DNA of 29,460 nucleotides from an uncultured Corynebacterium sp. (GTDB lineage Bacteria > Actinomycetota > Actinomycetes > Mycobacteriales > Mycobacteriaceae), in contig NZ_CAMICL010000028.1 of the NCBI RefSeq assembly GCF_946221105.1, positions 1 to 29,460 of the forward strand, read 5' to 3'. This document shows, in pieces, positions 1-8,125 of this stretch. Within the stretch, counting starts at the first letter, position 1, and every line of letters starts with the position of its first letter. Both the position numbers and the translations under genes were made by a program. The notes beneath the pieces were generated by a model. It was not told the DNA's origin. It saw only the letters and a list, made by a program, of their open reading frames with translations, and did not search any database.

Positions 1-171
1 GAAGCCCGGCAGGGTGGGCAGATCGAAGGGTAACAGTCGCGCCAGCATGCTGGCGGTGCCGTGCACGTCCAGGCTGCCGCTAAGCATGCGGTTACCGCTT
101 TCGCCTTGTCGGTCCGCGATGCGGTTTAACAGGTCGAATGCGTTGTCAAAACTTGTCTTCAGAGAGCTCAT
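1..171 (-). CDS. Unknown protein, N-terminal 57 residues only (cut by window edge)
   Basis: An open frame begins at an ATG (169-171) and runs off the left edge without a stop. It begins MSSLKTSFDNAFDLLNRIAD and ends at the edge with a leucine/proline-rich stretch (LLPFDLPTLPGF). The ATG overlaps the TGA of the upstream small gene as ATGA, the usual sign of translational coupling, so the two products are probably made together. I do not recognise the family. Pairing with a WXG100-like small protein suggests a secretion-related or complex-forming partner, but this is inference only. Confidence 0.55.
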   Translation of the reverse strand, partial: MSSLKTSFDNAFDLLNRIADRQGESGNRMLSGSLDVHGTASMLARLLPFDLPTLPGF

Positions 172-455
172 AGCGCGGCTCCCAACTTCTGGCAGGTGCA
201 GGTGTCCACGGCCGCGGCGGCATCCACCGCAAGGTCCATCACGTCTGCGATGCGGTGGGCCTCGGCGCGCAGTGCTTCAGCGTCCGTGTTCGCTTTGGCG
301 ATGGACTCGGTCACCGCGGCACTGAATTCGCCGAGGGGCCAGGTACCGGGCACGGAGACGTCGTTAAGCAATTGCAATCGTGCTGCGTCGTCGCGCAGCG
401 AATCGGTCATGGCGGATACGGCAGCGGAGTCAATGTGAAATACAGTCATGGCCAT
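168..455 (-). CDS. WXG100/EspC-like small helical protein
   Basis: The 95-residue product is almost entirely predicted helix, rich in Ala, Asp and Glu, with a central turn containing W (PGTWPLGEF near residues 37-45) between two long helices. That is the layout of WXG100/EspC-type (type VII secretion associated) proteins, although the exact W-x-G is not present. Two ATG codons (455 and 449) are possible, with no strong ribosome site before either. A late CxC (DTCTCQ near residue 84) is unusual for the family. It is translationally coupled to the next minus-strand gene through ATGA. The function is unknown; the WXG-like assignment rests on length and shape, not on a clear motif. Confidence 0.5.
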   Translation of the reverse strand: MAMTVFHIDSAAVSAMTDSLRDDAARLQLLNDVSVPGTWPLGEFSAAVTESIAKANTDAEALRAEAHRIADVMDLAVDAAAAVDTCTCQKLGAAL

Positions 456-493
456 TGGACGCTGAAAACACCGCCCCGGTTCCCTCGAGGGGG

Positions 494-503
494 AAAATAT
501 TTT
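494..503. promoter_or_regulatory. AT palindrome, possible shared -10 of divergent promoters
   Basis: AAAATATTTT is a perfect palindrome in otherwise GC-rich sequence between the divergent small gene (-) and upp (+). TATTTT can be read as a -10 element on either strand. The nearest plus-strand start codon is about 25-33 bases downstream. No convincing -35 is visible. Confidence 0.25.
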
Positions 504-535
504 CGCGGCCCGCCGAGTGAACTAGCATGGCCGGC

Positions 536-1171
536 ATGGATATCACGGTTGTCAACCACCCCCTCGCCGCGTCCCGCCTGACCATCATGCGCGACAAACG
601 CTCCAACAACGCAGCGTTCCGCGCGGCGCTGGCGGACCTGGGCGCGATGCTCATCTACGAAGCGGCGCGTGACCTTGAGGTGGAGGAGTTTGACACTGAA
701 ACCCCCGTCGCCACCGCCCGCGGCGCGCGCCTGGCCACCCCGCCGATTATCGTGCCGATCATCCGCGCGGGCCTGGGCATGGTGGACCCGTCGCTGTCCA
801 TGATCCCGGACGCGCAGGTGGGCTTCATCGGGCTTGCCCGCGACGAAAAGACGCACGAGCCGGTGCCCTACCTGGAGGCTCTGCCGCAAGACCTGTCCGG
901 CCAGCCCGTGTTCCTGGTGGATCCGATGTTGGCCACCGGCGGTTCGCTGATTCACGCTATCGATCTGCTGGTGGAGCGCGGAGCGGACAACATCACCTGC
1001 ATCTGCATGGTCTCGGCCCAGCCGGGCGTGGACAAGCTCGAGGCTCACGGCGGCCCGGTGCGCCTGGTCACCGCCACCCTCGACCCGGCGCTCAACGAAG
1101 ACGCCTACATCGTCCCCGGCCTGGGCGATGCCGGAGACCGCCTCTACGGCCCGCGCAACATCGAGCTTTAA
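536..1171 (+). CDS. upp: Uracil phosphoribosyltransferase
   Basis: This enzyme makes UMP from uracil and PRPP in the cytosolic pyrimidine salvage pathway. The 211-residue product begins MDITVVNHPLAASRLTIMRD, as UPRTases do. It has the PIIRAGLGM segment (about residue 77), the PRPP-binding loop VDPMLATGGS (near residue 130) and the C-terminal GLGDAGDRLYGP uracil-binding segment, all intact. Length matches the family (about 210). An ATG nine bases earlier (527) is in frame and would add MAG; I prefer 536 because family members begin at this point. In corynebacteria upp commonly sits beside an XRE-type regulator, as here. Confidence 0.95.
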   Translation: MDITVVNHPLAASRLTIMRDKRSNNAAFRAALADLGAMLIYEAARDLEVEEFDTETPVATARGARLATPPIIVPIIRAGLGMVDPSLSMIPDAQVGFIGLARDEKTHEPVPYLEALPQDLSGQPVFLVDPMLATGGSLIHAIDLLVERGADNITCICMVSAQPGVDKLEAHGGPVRLVTATLDPALNEDAYIVPGLGDAGDRLYGPRNIEL

Positions 1172-1203
1172 GCTTGTCGACGTCCCACCGGTAGCGCGCC
1201 CGC

Positions 1204-1223
1204 ACATTGCGCGCTACATTGCG
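1204..1223. repeat. Two direct repeats ACATTGCG, 12 bp apart, upstream of the XRE gene
   Basis: ACATTGCG occurs at 1204-1211 and again at 1216-1223. TACATT (1215-1220) within the second copy fits a corynebacterial -10 (TANNNT). The spacing is near one helical turn. It could be an operator, for example for autoregulation by the XRE protein encoded 55 bases downstream, but this is inference. Confidence 0.3.
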
Positions 1224-1277
1224 TGGCATAGACAGTGGACCGCTTTAGGGGAGCGCCGACACACGGGGGGAAAGACT

Positions 1278-1679
1278 ATGGGGGAAGTACTGCCACAATC
1301 GCACTGGGCGAGCTACGCACTCGGGCTGGGGGAGCGCGTGCGCGCCATCCGACTCATGCGGGGGCTGAGCCAAACGCGCCTCGCGGAGCTGGCGGGCGTG
1401 TCGCGCTCGCTGATTTCGAACTTGGAGCGCAACGACTACAACTCCAAGGTGGCCGACCCCACCTTGAGTACCTGCTACCGGCTGGCTTCAGCGCTGCAGG
1501 TGCCGCCGGCGGCGCTTCTGCCCGGCGCGGCCGAAAACGTCGAGGGCCGTTTCCCAATGAGGGATTCGCAAGCACCTGCACCTATCAGGTTCCAGTGGCC
1601 GCGCAGCGCGCAGGACACCGCAAGGTTCCACGACACGTATCTGCGCCGCGGTGCTCCGCAGGGCACACCCGCGTTCTAG
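1278..1679 (+). CDS. XRE-family helix-turn-helix transcriptional regulator
   Basis: A 133-residue DNA-binding protein. The helix-turn-helix covers about residues 20-75: GERVRAIRLMRGLSQTRLAE, then LAGVSRSLISNLERN, then STCYRLASALQVPPAALLP, a textbook XRE/Cro-C1 domain. The C-terminal 45 residues are short, Pro/Arg-rich and contain no ligand-binding domain. ATG 1278 is preceded by a G-rich ribosome site (GGGGGGAAAG). The frame is open further upstream, but no better start is visible there. It lies between upp and the M20 hydrolase; a candidate operator precedes it. Targets cannot be told from sequence; self-regulation or control of neighbours would be typical. Confidence 0.85.
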   Translation: MGEVLPQSHWASYALGLGERVRAIRLMRGLSQTRLAELAGVSRSLISNLERNDYNSKVADPTLSTCYRLASALQVPPAALLPGAAENVEGRFPMRDSQAPAPIRFQWPRSAQDTARFHDTYLRRGAPQGTPAF

Positions 1680-1733
1680 CGGTCCGCGTCAACCTCCACC
1701 GCACCGCTTTGTCTACTTTGTGGGCGGTGCGCG

Positions 1734-1739
1734 TACACT
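1734..1739 (+). promoter_or_regulatory. Candidate -10 (TACACT) for the M20 hydrolase
   Basis: TACACT matches the corynebacterial sigma-A -10 pattern TANNNT and lies 47 bases before the GTG start. The -35 region (near TTGTCT at 1709) is weak and spaced about 19 bases, which is common in this genus. Confidence 0.35.
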
Positions 1740-1786
1740 CATGTCAGCAAAAACTGATAGCCGAAGCTGGATAAAAGGGAGCGCAC

Positions 1787-2968
1787 GTGGAAAACGCCGG
1801 AATCGCCGCCGCGGTGGACCGCTGGTTCACTGACAATCAGGAGCGCGTGATTGGCTGGCGCCGCCACATCCACTCCCACCCGGAGTTGTCCAACGAGGAA
1901 GTCGCCACTACCGACTTCCTCGTGGAAACACTGGAAAGTTATGGCCTGCACCCGGTGCGTTTCCCGGGCACTGGCTTGTACGTGGACTTGGGGCCCGCGG
2001 AAGGCAAGCGCCTGGCGTTTCGCGCGGACATCGATGCGCTTCGTGTGGCGGAGCAGACGGGCTTGAGCTTCGCGTCCTCCAATCCGGGCGTGTCCCACTC
2101 CTGCGGCCACGACATCCACACCACCGTCGCCCTGGCGCTCGCCTGTGCGCTGTCAACGGTGGAGTTGGAAAACCCGGTGCGGATCATCTTCCAGCCCGCT
2201 GAGGAAGTCATGGGCAGCGGCGCGCTGGACGTGATTAGGTGGGGCGCGCTCGAGGGCGTCGGGGCTATTTACGCCGTGCACGCCGAGCCGCACATCAAGG
2301 TCGGCGAGATCGGCGTGCGTGCCGGCGCGATCACCTCGGCGTCCGATGTGATCCGCATCGAGGTCCACGGCCCCGGCGGGCACACTTCGCGCCCGCAGCT
2401 GACCGCGGACGTGGTCTATGCCATGGGCGCGCTGATCACCCAGCTGCCCGGTCTGTTGTCGCGCCGGGTGGACCCGCGCACCGGAACTGTGCTGGTATTC
2501 GGCCACGCGGAGGCGGGGGATGCCGCCAACGCGATTCCGAAGCGCGGGTTGCTCGAAGGCACGCTGCGTACCGCCGACATCACTACCTGGCGCCAGAACG
2601 AGGACCTGCTGACAGACCTCATCGACCTCATCGTCGCGCCCACGGGCTGCACCTATCACCTGGACTACATCCGCGGGGTGCCGCCGGTACTTAACGACGA
2701 CGCCGCGACCGCCCTGGCCGTCGAAGCCGCCCGTGCGGTGGACCCGCAGTCGGTGGTGGCCGCCCCGCAGTCCAGCGGCGGCGAGGATTTCTCCTGGTAC
2801 CTCGAGCATGTGCCGGGTGCGATGATGCGCCTCGGCGCCTGGGGCGGGGAGGGTGAGTACCAGGACCTGCACCAGGGCAACCTGAACGTGGACGAGCGCG
2901 CGATCGGGGTTGGCGTGCGGCTGTTCGGCTCTATCGTGGAGGAGTACTTCCGCCCGGGCGAAGAATAG
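1787..2968 (+). CDS. M20-family amidohydrolase (peptidase / N-acyl amino acid hydrolase)
   Basis: A 393-residue zinc hydrolase of the M20 (hippurate hydrolase/AmiA-like) group, which removes acyl or aminoacyl groups from amide substrates in the cytosol. Metal-site motifs are in order: SCGHDIHT (about residue 105), QPAEEVMGSG (about 138), YAVHAEPH (about 163), the dimerisation-domain motif GPGGHTSRP (about 194), GGEDFSWY (about 331) and DLHQGNL (about 365), where the last His is the usual distal ligand. Length agrees with the family. The start is GTG 1787, supported by AAAGGGAG eight bases upstream. The exact substrate cannot be inferred; N-acyl amino acids are the usual guess. Confidence 0.9.
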   Translation: MENAGIAAAVDRWFTDNQERVIGWRRHIHSHPELSNEEVATTDFLVETLESYGLHPVRFPGTGLYVDLGPAEGKRLAFRADIDALRVAEQTGLSFASSNPGVSHSCGHDIHTTVALALACALSTVELENPVRIIFQPAEEVMGSGALDVIRWGALEGVGAIYAVHAEPHIKVGEIGVRAGAITSASDVIRIEVHGPGGHTSRPQLTADVVYAMGALITQLPGLLSRRVDPRTGTVLVFGHAEAGDAANAIPKRGLLEGTLRTADITTWRQNEDLLTDLIDLIVAPTGCTYHLDYIRGVPPVLNDDAATALAVEAARAVDPQSVVAAPQSSGGEDFSWYLEHVPGAMMRLGAWGGEGEYQDLHQGNLNVDERAIGVGVRLFGSIVEEYFRPGEE

Positions 2969-2975
2969 GAGTTAT

Positions 2976-2995
2976 CTGGGTAGACTGTCTCCCAG
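2976..2995 (+). promoter_or_regulatory. Candidate lpdA promoter with a near-perfect palindrome over the -10
   Basis: TAGACT (2981-2986) is a good -10 for the following gene. It sits inside an inverted repeat, CTGGG-t-AGAC then GTCT-CCCAG, broken only by one extra T. The element begins eight bases after the stop codon of the M20 gene. The one-base loop makes a DNA operator more likely than an RNA hairpin. The binding protein is unknown. Confidence 0.4.
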
Positions 2996-3032
2996 TTTGG
3001 TTCCCGTCACCCGACCCATGAGGAGTGCTGTT

Positions 3033-4439
3033 TTGTCCAAGAAGATTGTCATCATCGGTGGAGGCCCGGGCGGCTACGAGGCTGCGCTGATGGCGTCCAA
3101 GTACGGTGCGGACATCACCATTGTCGAGGACAGCGGCGCGGGCGGCTCGGCGATCCGGGAGGACGTCGTGCCGTCGAAAAGCTTTATTGCTGGCGCGAAC
3201 ATCAAAAACGACCTGCGCCGCGCGGACGATATGGGCTTGAGCCACGCGCTGGGAGATTCGAAGCTGTCGCTGCTGGCGCTCAACGATCGTGTGAAGGTGC
3301 TTGCCGGCAAGCAGTCGGACGACATCCGTGCGCAGTTGGAGCAGGGCGGCGTGCGCTTCATCGAGGGCCGCGCACGGTTTGCGGACGAGCAGAAGGGCCA
3401 CACCACCCACAACATCGAGGTCGAAACTTCCGACGGCTCGACGGAGACGCTCACCTGCAACATGGTGCTCGTGTCCGTCGGCGCGAGCCCGCGCGTGCTC
3501 AAGGGGGCTGAGCCGGACGGCGAGCGCATACTGAACTGGCGCCAGATGTACGACCTGAAGGACCTGCCGACGCACCTGATCGTGGTCGGCTCCGGCGTTA
3601 CCGGCGCGGAGTTCGTCTCCGCCTTTGCCGAGCTGGGGGTGAAGGTGACCATGGTGGCCTCGCGCGACCGCATCCTGCCTCACGACGACGCCGACGCCGC
3701 CGACGTGCTCGAGGACGTGCTGGCGGACCGCGGCGTGCAGCTGGAAAAGCACGCCCGCGTGGAGCGCGTGGAAAACACCGGCGAAGGCGTGGTCGTGCAC
3801 ACTACCGACGGCCGCGCCATCGAGGGCTCGCACGTGATGATGTCCATCGGCTCCATCCCGAACACCGCCGACCTCAACCTGGAGGCCGCCGGCGTGGAGG
3901 TCACCCCGTCCGGCCACATCCACGTGGACCGGGTTTCGCGCACCAACGTCGCCGGCATCTACGCCGCCGGCGACTGCACGGACCTGATGCCGCTGGCGTC
4001 CGTGGCCGCCCAGCAGGGCCGCATCGCGGTAGATCACGCACTTGGCGAGGGCGTCACCCCGATCCGTTTGAAGACGGTGGGTAACGCCGTGTTCACCCGC
4101 CCCGAGATCGCCGCGGTGGGCGTGACGGAGCAGCAGATCCGCGACGGCGAGGTCGACGCCGACATCTACAAGCTGCCGCTGGCAACCAACCCGCGCGCGA
4201 AGATGCGTTCGCTGCAGTACGGCTTTGTCAAGATCTTCGCCCGCAAGGGCTCGGGCCAGGTGCTCGGTGGCGTGATCGTCGCGCCGACCGCGTCCGAGCT
4301 GATTCTGTCGGTGACCATCGCGGTGGCCAACAACCTCACCGTGCGCCAGCTCGCCGGCTCCATGGCGGTGTACCCGTCGCTGTCGGGCTCCATCACGGAG
4401 GCCGCGCGCCGCCTGGTCACCAACACCGACCTGGACTAG
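3033..4439 (+). CDS. lpdA: LpdA/FlpA-type flavoprotein, NAD(P)H:quinone reductase-like (not a true lipoamide dehydrogenase)
   Basis: A 468-residue FAD/NAD(P)-binding protein of the flavoprotein disulfide reductase fold. FAD motif KIVIIGGGPGGYEAA at the N-terminus, NAD(P) motif IVVGSGVTGAEF near residue 183, and the second FAD motif GIYAAGDCTDLMPLA near 308 are intact. The position of the redox CxxxxC reads GGSAIREDVVPSK, with no cysteine, and the C-terminal catalytic His-Glu region reads MAVYPSLSGSI instead of HPTLSE. It therefore cannot do dithiol chemistry. Mycobacterium tuberculosis LpdA (Rv3303c) has the same loss and is known as a quinone reductase. Start chosen at TTG 3033 because GAGGAG lies seven bases upstream; ATG 3018 would put that site inside the gene. 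Confidence 0.85.
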   Translation: MSKKIVIIGGGPGGYEAALMASKYGADITIVEDSGAGGSAIREDVVPSKSFIAGANIKNDLRRADDMGLSHALGDSKLSLLALNDRVKVLAGKQSDDIRAQLEQGGVRFIEGRARFADEQKGHTTHNIEVETSDGSTETLTCNMVLVSVGASPRVLKGAEPDGERILNWRQMYDLKDLPTHLIVVGSGVTGAEFVSAFAELGVKVTMVASRDRILPHDDADAADVLEDVLADRGVQLEKHARVERVENTGEGVVVHTTDGRAIEGSHVMMSIGSIPNTADLNLEAAGVEVTPSGHIHVDRVSRTNVAGIYAAGDCTDLMPLASVAAQQGRIAVDHALGEGVTPIRLKTVGNAVFTRPEIAAVGVTEQQIRDGEVDADIYKLPLATNPRAKMRSLQYGFVKIFARKGSGQVLGGVIVAPTASELILSVTIAVANNLTVRQLAGSMAVYPSLSGSITEAARRLVTNTDLD

Positions 4440-4481
4440 TCCTGAACTAGTACATCGAGCGTTAAGTCGCACTACCCCCGA

Positions 4482-4518
4482 AACGCGGGCTGTCGCTTGT
4501 CGACGGCCCGCGTTTTTC
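4482..4518 (+). terminator. Rho-independent terminator after lpdA
   Basis: Stem AAACGCGGGC (4482-4491) pairs with GCCCGCGTTT (4507-4516), with a further inner GTCG/CGAC pairing, followed by a T run. It separates lpdA from pyc. Confidence 0.85.
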
Positions 4519-4567
4519 CACCCCCACATTGTCCCTCAAAGTGCCCCGAAATTGATGTGATCTGTAT

Positions 4568-4573
4568 TAAACT
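4568..4573 (+). promoter_or_regulatory. Candidate -10 (TAAACT) for pyc
   Basis: TAAACT lies in the only AT-rich stretch between the lpdA terminator and pyc, 47 bases before the ATG. TATTAA (4565-4570) overlaps it and is an alternative. TTGATG at 4552 is too close to be its -35, so the -35 is unassigned. Confidence 0.35.
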
Positions 4574-4620
4574 TGTCCTAGCCCTATGACCGCAAAAACT
4601 TCCTTTGTGAAAGGCAACCG

Positions 4621-7600
4621 ATGAACCCGGATAATCTCCCGCTTCACGACCTGCCCACCTTCAACAAGATCCTGGTGGCCAACCGTGGCGAAATTGCCGT
4701 GCGTGCCTTCCGTGCAGCGTTTGAGACCGGCGCGAAGACCGTCGCCGTCTACCCCCGCGAGGACCGCAACTCCTTCCACCGTCCGTTCGCGGACGAGGCC
4801 GTCCAGATTGGCGAGCCGGGCCAGCCGGTGAAGGCATACCTGGACATCGATGAAATCATCCGCGCCGCGAAGCAAACCGGCGCGGACGCGATTTACCCGG
4901 GCTACGGGTTCCTTTCCGAGCGCGCCGACCTGGCACGCGCCTGCCGCGACAACGGCATTAAGTTCATCGGCCCCAGCCCCGAAACCCTGGACCTGACCGG
5001 CGATAAGTCCGCCGCCGTCCAGGCCGCGGAGCGCGCCGGCCTGCCGGTGCTGAAGGACTCCGAGCCGTCCGACGACCCGAAGCAGCTGGCTGAGTACGCC
5101 AAGGACTTCGAGTTCCCCGTCTTTGTCAAGGCAGTTGCGGGCGGCGGCGGTCGCGGTATGCGCTTTATTGAGCGACCGGAGGACGTCGAGAAGCTTGCTG
5201 CTGAAGCCTCCCGCGAAGCGGAGGCCGCGTTCGGCGACCCGAACGTCTACATCGAGCGCGCAGTGATCCGCCCGCAGCACATCGAGGTGCAGGTCATGGC
5301 CGACTCGCACGGCAACGTCGTGCACCTGTTTGAGCGCGACTGCTCCGTGCAGCGCCGCCACCAGAAGGTCGTGGAGATCGCGCCGGCGCAGCACATCACC
5401 GAAGAGCAGCGCCAGCGCATCTGCCAGGACGCGGTGAACTTCTGCAAGGAGATCAACTACGAAGGCGCCGGCACCGTCGAGTTCCTCGTGGACGAGGCGG
5501 GCAACCACGTGTTCATTGAGATGAACCCGCGTGTGCAGGTCGAGCACACCGTGACCGAAGAGGTCACCGGCATCGACATTGTGAAAAACCAGATGTACAT
5601 CGCCGCTGGCGCGAAGCTGGAGCAGATCCACCTCACCCAGGACCTCATCGAGGTCAACGGCGCCGCCCTGCAGTGCCGCATCACCACCGAGGACCCGGCC
5701 AACGGCTTCCGCCCGGACTCCGGCGTGGTCACCGGCTACGCGTCCCCAGGCGGTGCGGGTGTGCGTCTCGACGGCAACGTGGCCGTCGGCACCACCATCA
5801 CCCCGAACTTCGACTCGCTGCTGGTGAAGATGACCTGCCGCGGCCGCAACTTCCAGGTGGCGGTGGACCGCGCGCTGCGCGCCCTGAACGAGTTCACCAT
5901 CAACGGCCTGTCCACCAACATCGGCTTCCTGCGCGCCCTGCTGTCCGAGCCGGAGTTCCGCAACGAGCGCATCAACACCGGCTTCATCGCGGACCACCCG
6001 AAACTGCTCGAGGCTCCGGCCGCCGCCGACGATGCCGGCAAGATCCTCAACTACCTGGCGTCGGTGACGGTGAACCAGCCCAACGGCCCGCGCCCGACCA
6101 ACATCCGCCCGTCGAAGAAGCTGCCCGAGGCAAACTACGGCGACCTGCCGCGCGGCTCCCGCGACGAGCTGCTCGAGCTCGGCCCGAAAAAGTGGGCGGA
6201 GAAGCTGCGCAACCAGACCGAGCTGGGTGTCACCGAGACCACCTTCCGCGACGCACACCAGTCGCTTCTGGCCACCCGCATCCGCACCAACACCCTGGTC
6301 GCTGCGGCGAAGCACGTCGGCCACCTCACCCCGCAGCTGACCTCCGTGGAGGCATGGGGCGGCGCCACCTACGACGTGGGCATGCGCTTTTTGCACGAGT
6401 CGCCCTGGATGCGCCTGGACGAGCTGCGCGAGGCAATGCCGAACGTGAACATCCAGATGCTGCTGCGCGGCCGCAACACCGTGGGCTACACCCCGTACCC
6501 GGACTCTGTGACCAAGGCATTCGTGCGTGAGGCAGCCACTTCCGGCATCGACATCTTCCGCATCTTCGACGCGCTCAACGACGTCTCACAGATGCGCCCG
6601 GCCATCGAGGCGGTGCTGGAGACCAACACCACCGTCGCTGAGGTGGCCATGGCCTACTCCGGCAACCTGATGGACCCGGCGGAAGACCTGTACACGCTGG
6701 ACTACTACCTCAACCTCGCCGAGAAGATCGTCGAGGCGGGCGCCCACGTCCTGGCCATCAAGGACATGGCGGGCCTGATGCGCCCGGCAGCCGCCGCCAA
6801 GCTGGTCACCGCGCTGCGCGAGCGCTTCGACCTGCCGGTGCACGTGCACACCCACGACACCGCCGGCGGCCAGCTGGCCACCTACCTGGCGGCCGCAAAC
6901 GCCGGCGCCGACGTGGTCGACGTGGCGTCTGCGCCGCTGGCCGGCACCACCTCCCAGCCGTCCATGTCCGCCCTCGTCGCGGCATTCGCGCAGACGGAGC
7001 GCGACACCGGCATTGACTTGCAGGCCGTCTTTGACATGGAGCCCTATTGGGAGGCCGTGCGCCAGGTCTACGCCCCGTTCGAGTCCGGCATCCCGGGCCC
7101 GACCGGCCGCGTGTACAAGCACGAGATCCCGGGCGGCCAGCTGTCCAACCTGCGCACGCAGGCTAAGGCGCTGGGTCTGGAGGACCGCTTCGAGCTCATC
7201 GAGGACTACTACGCCGGCGTCAACGAGATCCTCGGCCGCCCGACCAAGGTGACCCCGTCCTCCAAGGTCGTCGGCGACCTGGCGCTGCAGCTGGTGGGCC
7301 AGGGTGTCAGCCCGCAGGAGTTCGCGGAGAACCCGCGCAAGTACGACATCCCGGAATCCGTCATCGGCTTCCTGCAGGGCGAGCTGGGCACGCCTCCGGG
7401 CGGCTGGCCGCTGCTGCGCGACCAGGCGCTTGAGAACCGCTCCGAGGTCGACCACACCGTCAAGGTGCCGGAGGAACTGGCCGTGGACCTTGCCTCCGAG
7501 GACCACGACACCCGCCGCGCCGCCCTGGACAAGCTGCTCTTCCCGAAGCAGTACGCGGAGTACCAGGAGCACCTGCGCACCTACGGCATCACTGACCAGC

Positions 7601-8049
7601 TCGGCGACAAGACGTTCTTCTACGGCCTCGAAGAGGGCGAGGAGACCATGATCTGGTACGGCGAGATCGACGAGAACCGCCCGCCGCTGGTGGTCAGCCT
7701 CGACGCCGTGGGCGAGCCGGACGAAAAGGGCATGCGCCAGGTCATCCTCACCGTCAACGGCCAGGTCCGCCCGATCACTGTGCGCGACGAGTCCGCCGAG
7801 TCCACCGTGGCCGAGGTGGAGAAGGCAGATTCCTCGAACCCGGGCCACGTGGCAGCCCCGTTCGCCGGTGCCGTCACCGTCACCGTCAAGGAGGGCGACG
7901 AGGTCAAGGCCGGCGATCCGGTGGCCTCCATCGAGGCGATGAAGATGGAGGCTGCGATCTCGGCCACCAAGGACGGCACGATCGAGCGCGTCGCGTTCAC
8001 CCAGCCGACCAAGGTGGAAGGTGGCGACCTGGTGGTGGTTATCGCCTAG
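4621..8049 (+). CDS. pyc: Pyruvate carboxylase
   Basis: This is the single-chain biotin enzyme that carboxylates pyruvate to oxaloacetate, the main anaplerotic step. The 1142-residue length matches corynebacterial Pyc. Biotin carboxylase occupies about residues 14-460: KILVANRGEIAVR, the glycine-rich ATP loop AVAGGGGRGMR, and EMNPRVQVEHTVTE. The carboxyltransferase follows (about 540-1000), with TTFRDAHQSLLATR, a metal and pyruvate site, and VHVHTHDTAGGQ. The biotin carrier domain ends the protein, with EAMKMEA and biotinyl Lys about residue 1108. AAAGG lies before ATG 4621. It stands between two terminators and so is probably transcribed alone. Nothing in it looks broken. Confidence 0.98.
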   Translation: MNPDNLPLHDLPTFNKILVANRGEIAVRAFRAAFETGAKTVAVYPREDRNSFHRPFADEAVQIGEPGQPVKAYLDIDEIIRAAKQTGADAIYPGYGFLSERADLARACRDNGIKFIGPSPETLDLTGDKSAAVQAAERAGLPVLKDSEPSDDPKQLAEYAKDFEFPVFVKAVAGGGGRGMRFIERPEDVEKLAAEASREAEAAFGDPNVYIERAVIRPQHIEVQVMADSHGNVVHLFERDCSVQRRHQKVVEIAPAQHITEEQRQRICQDAVNFCKEINYEGAGTVEFLVDEAGNHVFIEMNPRVQVEHTVTEEVTGIDIVKNQMYIAAGAKLEQIHLTQDLIEVNGAALQCRITTEDPANGFRPDSGVVTGYASPGGAGVRLDGNVAVGTTITPNFDSLLVKMTCRGRNFQVAVDRALRALNEFTINGLSTNIGFLRALLSEPEFRNERINTGFIADHPKLLEAPAAADDAGKILNYLASVTVNQPNGPRPTNIRPSKKLPEANYGDLPRGSRDELLELGPKKWAEKLRNQTELGVTETTFRDAHQSLLATRIRTNTLVAAAKHVGHLTPQLTSVEAWGGATYDVGMRFLHESPWMRLDELREAMPNVNIQMLLRGRNTVGYTPYPDSVTKAFVREAATSGIDIFRIFDALNDVSQMRPAIEAVLETNTTVAEVAMAYSGNLMDPAEDLYTLDYYLNLAEKIVEAGAHVLAIKDMAGLMRPAAAAKLVTALRERFDLPVHVHTHDTAGGQLATYLAAANAGADVVDVASAPLAGTTSQPSMSALVAAFAQTERDTGIDLQAVFDMEPYWEAVRQVYAPFESGIPGPTGRVYKHEIPGGQLSNLRTQAKALGLEDRFELIEDYYAGVNEILGRPTKVTPSSKVVGDLALQLVGQGVSPQEFAENPRKYDIPESVIGFLQGELGTPPGGWPLLRDQALENRSEVDHTVKVPEELAVDLASEDHDTRRAALDKLLFPKQYAEYQEHLRTYGITDQLGDKTFFYGLEEGEETMIWYGEIDENRPPLVVSLDAVGEPDEKGMRQVILTVNGQVRPITVRDESAESTVAEVEKADSSNPGHVAAPFAGAVTVTVKEGDEVKAGDPVASIEAMKMEAAISATKDGTIERVAFTQPTKVEGGDLVVVIA

Positions 8050-8067
8050 GCGGGCGTGCGTTGTCAG

Positions 8068-8107
8068 CACCGCGCGGACCGTTGAGCGGCCGCGCGGTGT
8101 TTGCTTT
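8068..8107 (+). terminator. Rho-independent terminator after pyc
   Basis: Perfect 10-bp stem CACCGCGCGG (8068-8077) / CCGCGCGGTG (8090-8099) followed by TTTGCTTT, 18 bases after the pyc stop. Confidence 0.85.
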
Positions 8108-8125
8108 GCGGTCCGGGGTTTTGCG

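Noticed and set aside
446..1207. Long minus-strand open frame opposite upp
   Set aside because: Arg/His/Gly/Ala-rich translation with no motif, mirror of the clear upp gene; high-GC antisense artefact.
3033..4439. E3 component of the pyruvate dehydrogenase complex
   Set aside because: Both redox cysteines and the His-Glu pair are absent.
2931..4529. 532-codon minus-strand open frame opposite lpdA
   Set aside because: Composition is the low-information His/Val/Arg/Gly type of antisense frames, and lpdA has full family motifs.
4567..8070. Two very long minus-strand frames opposite pyc
   Set aside because: Pyc is complete and conserved; the opposite frames lack motifs and start signals.
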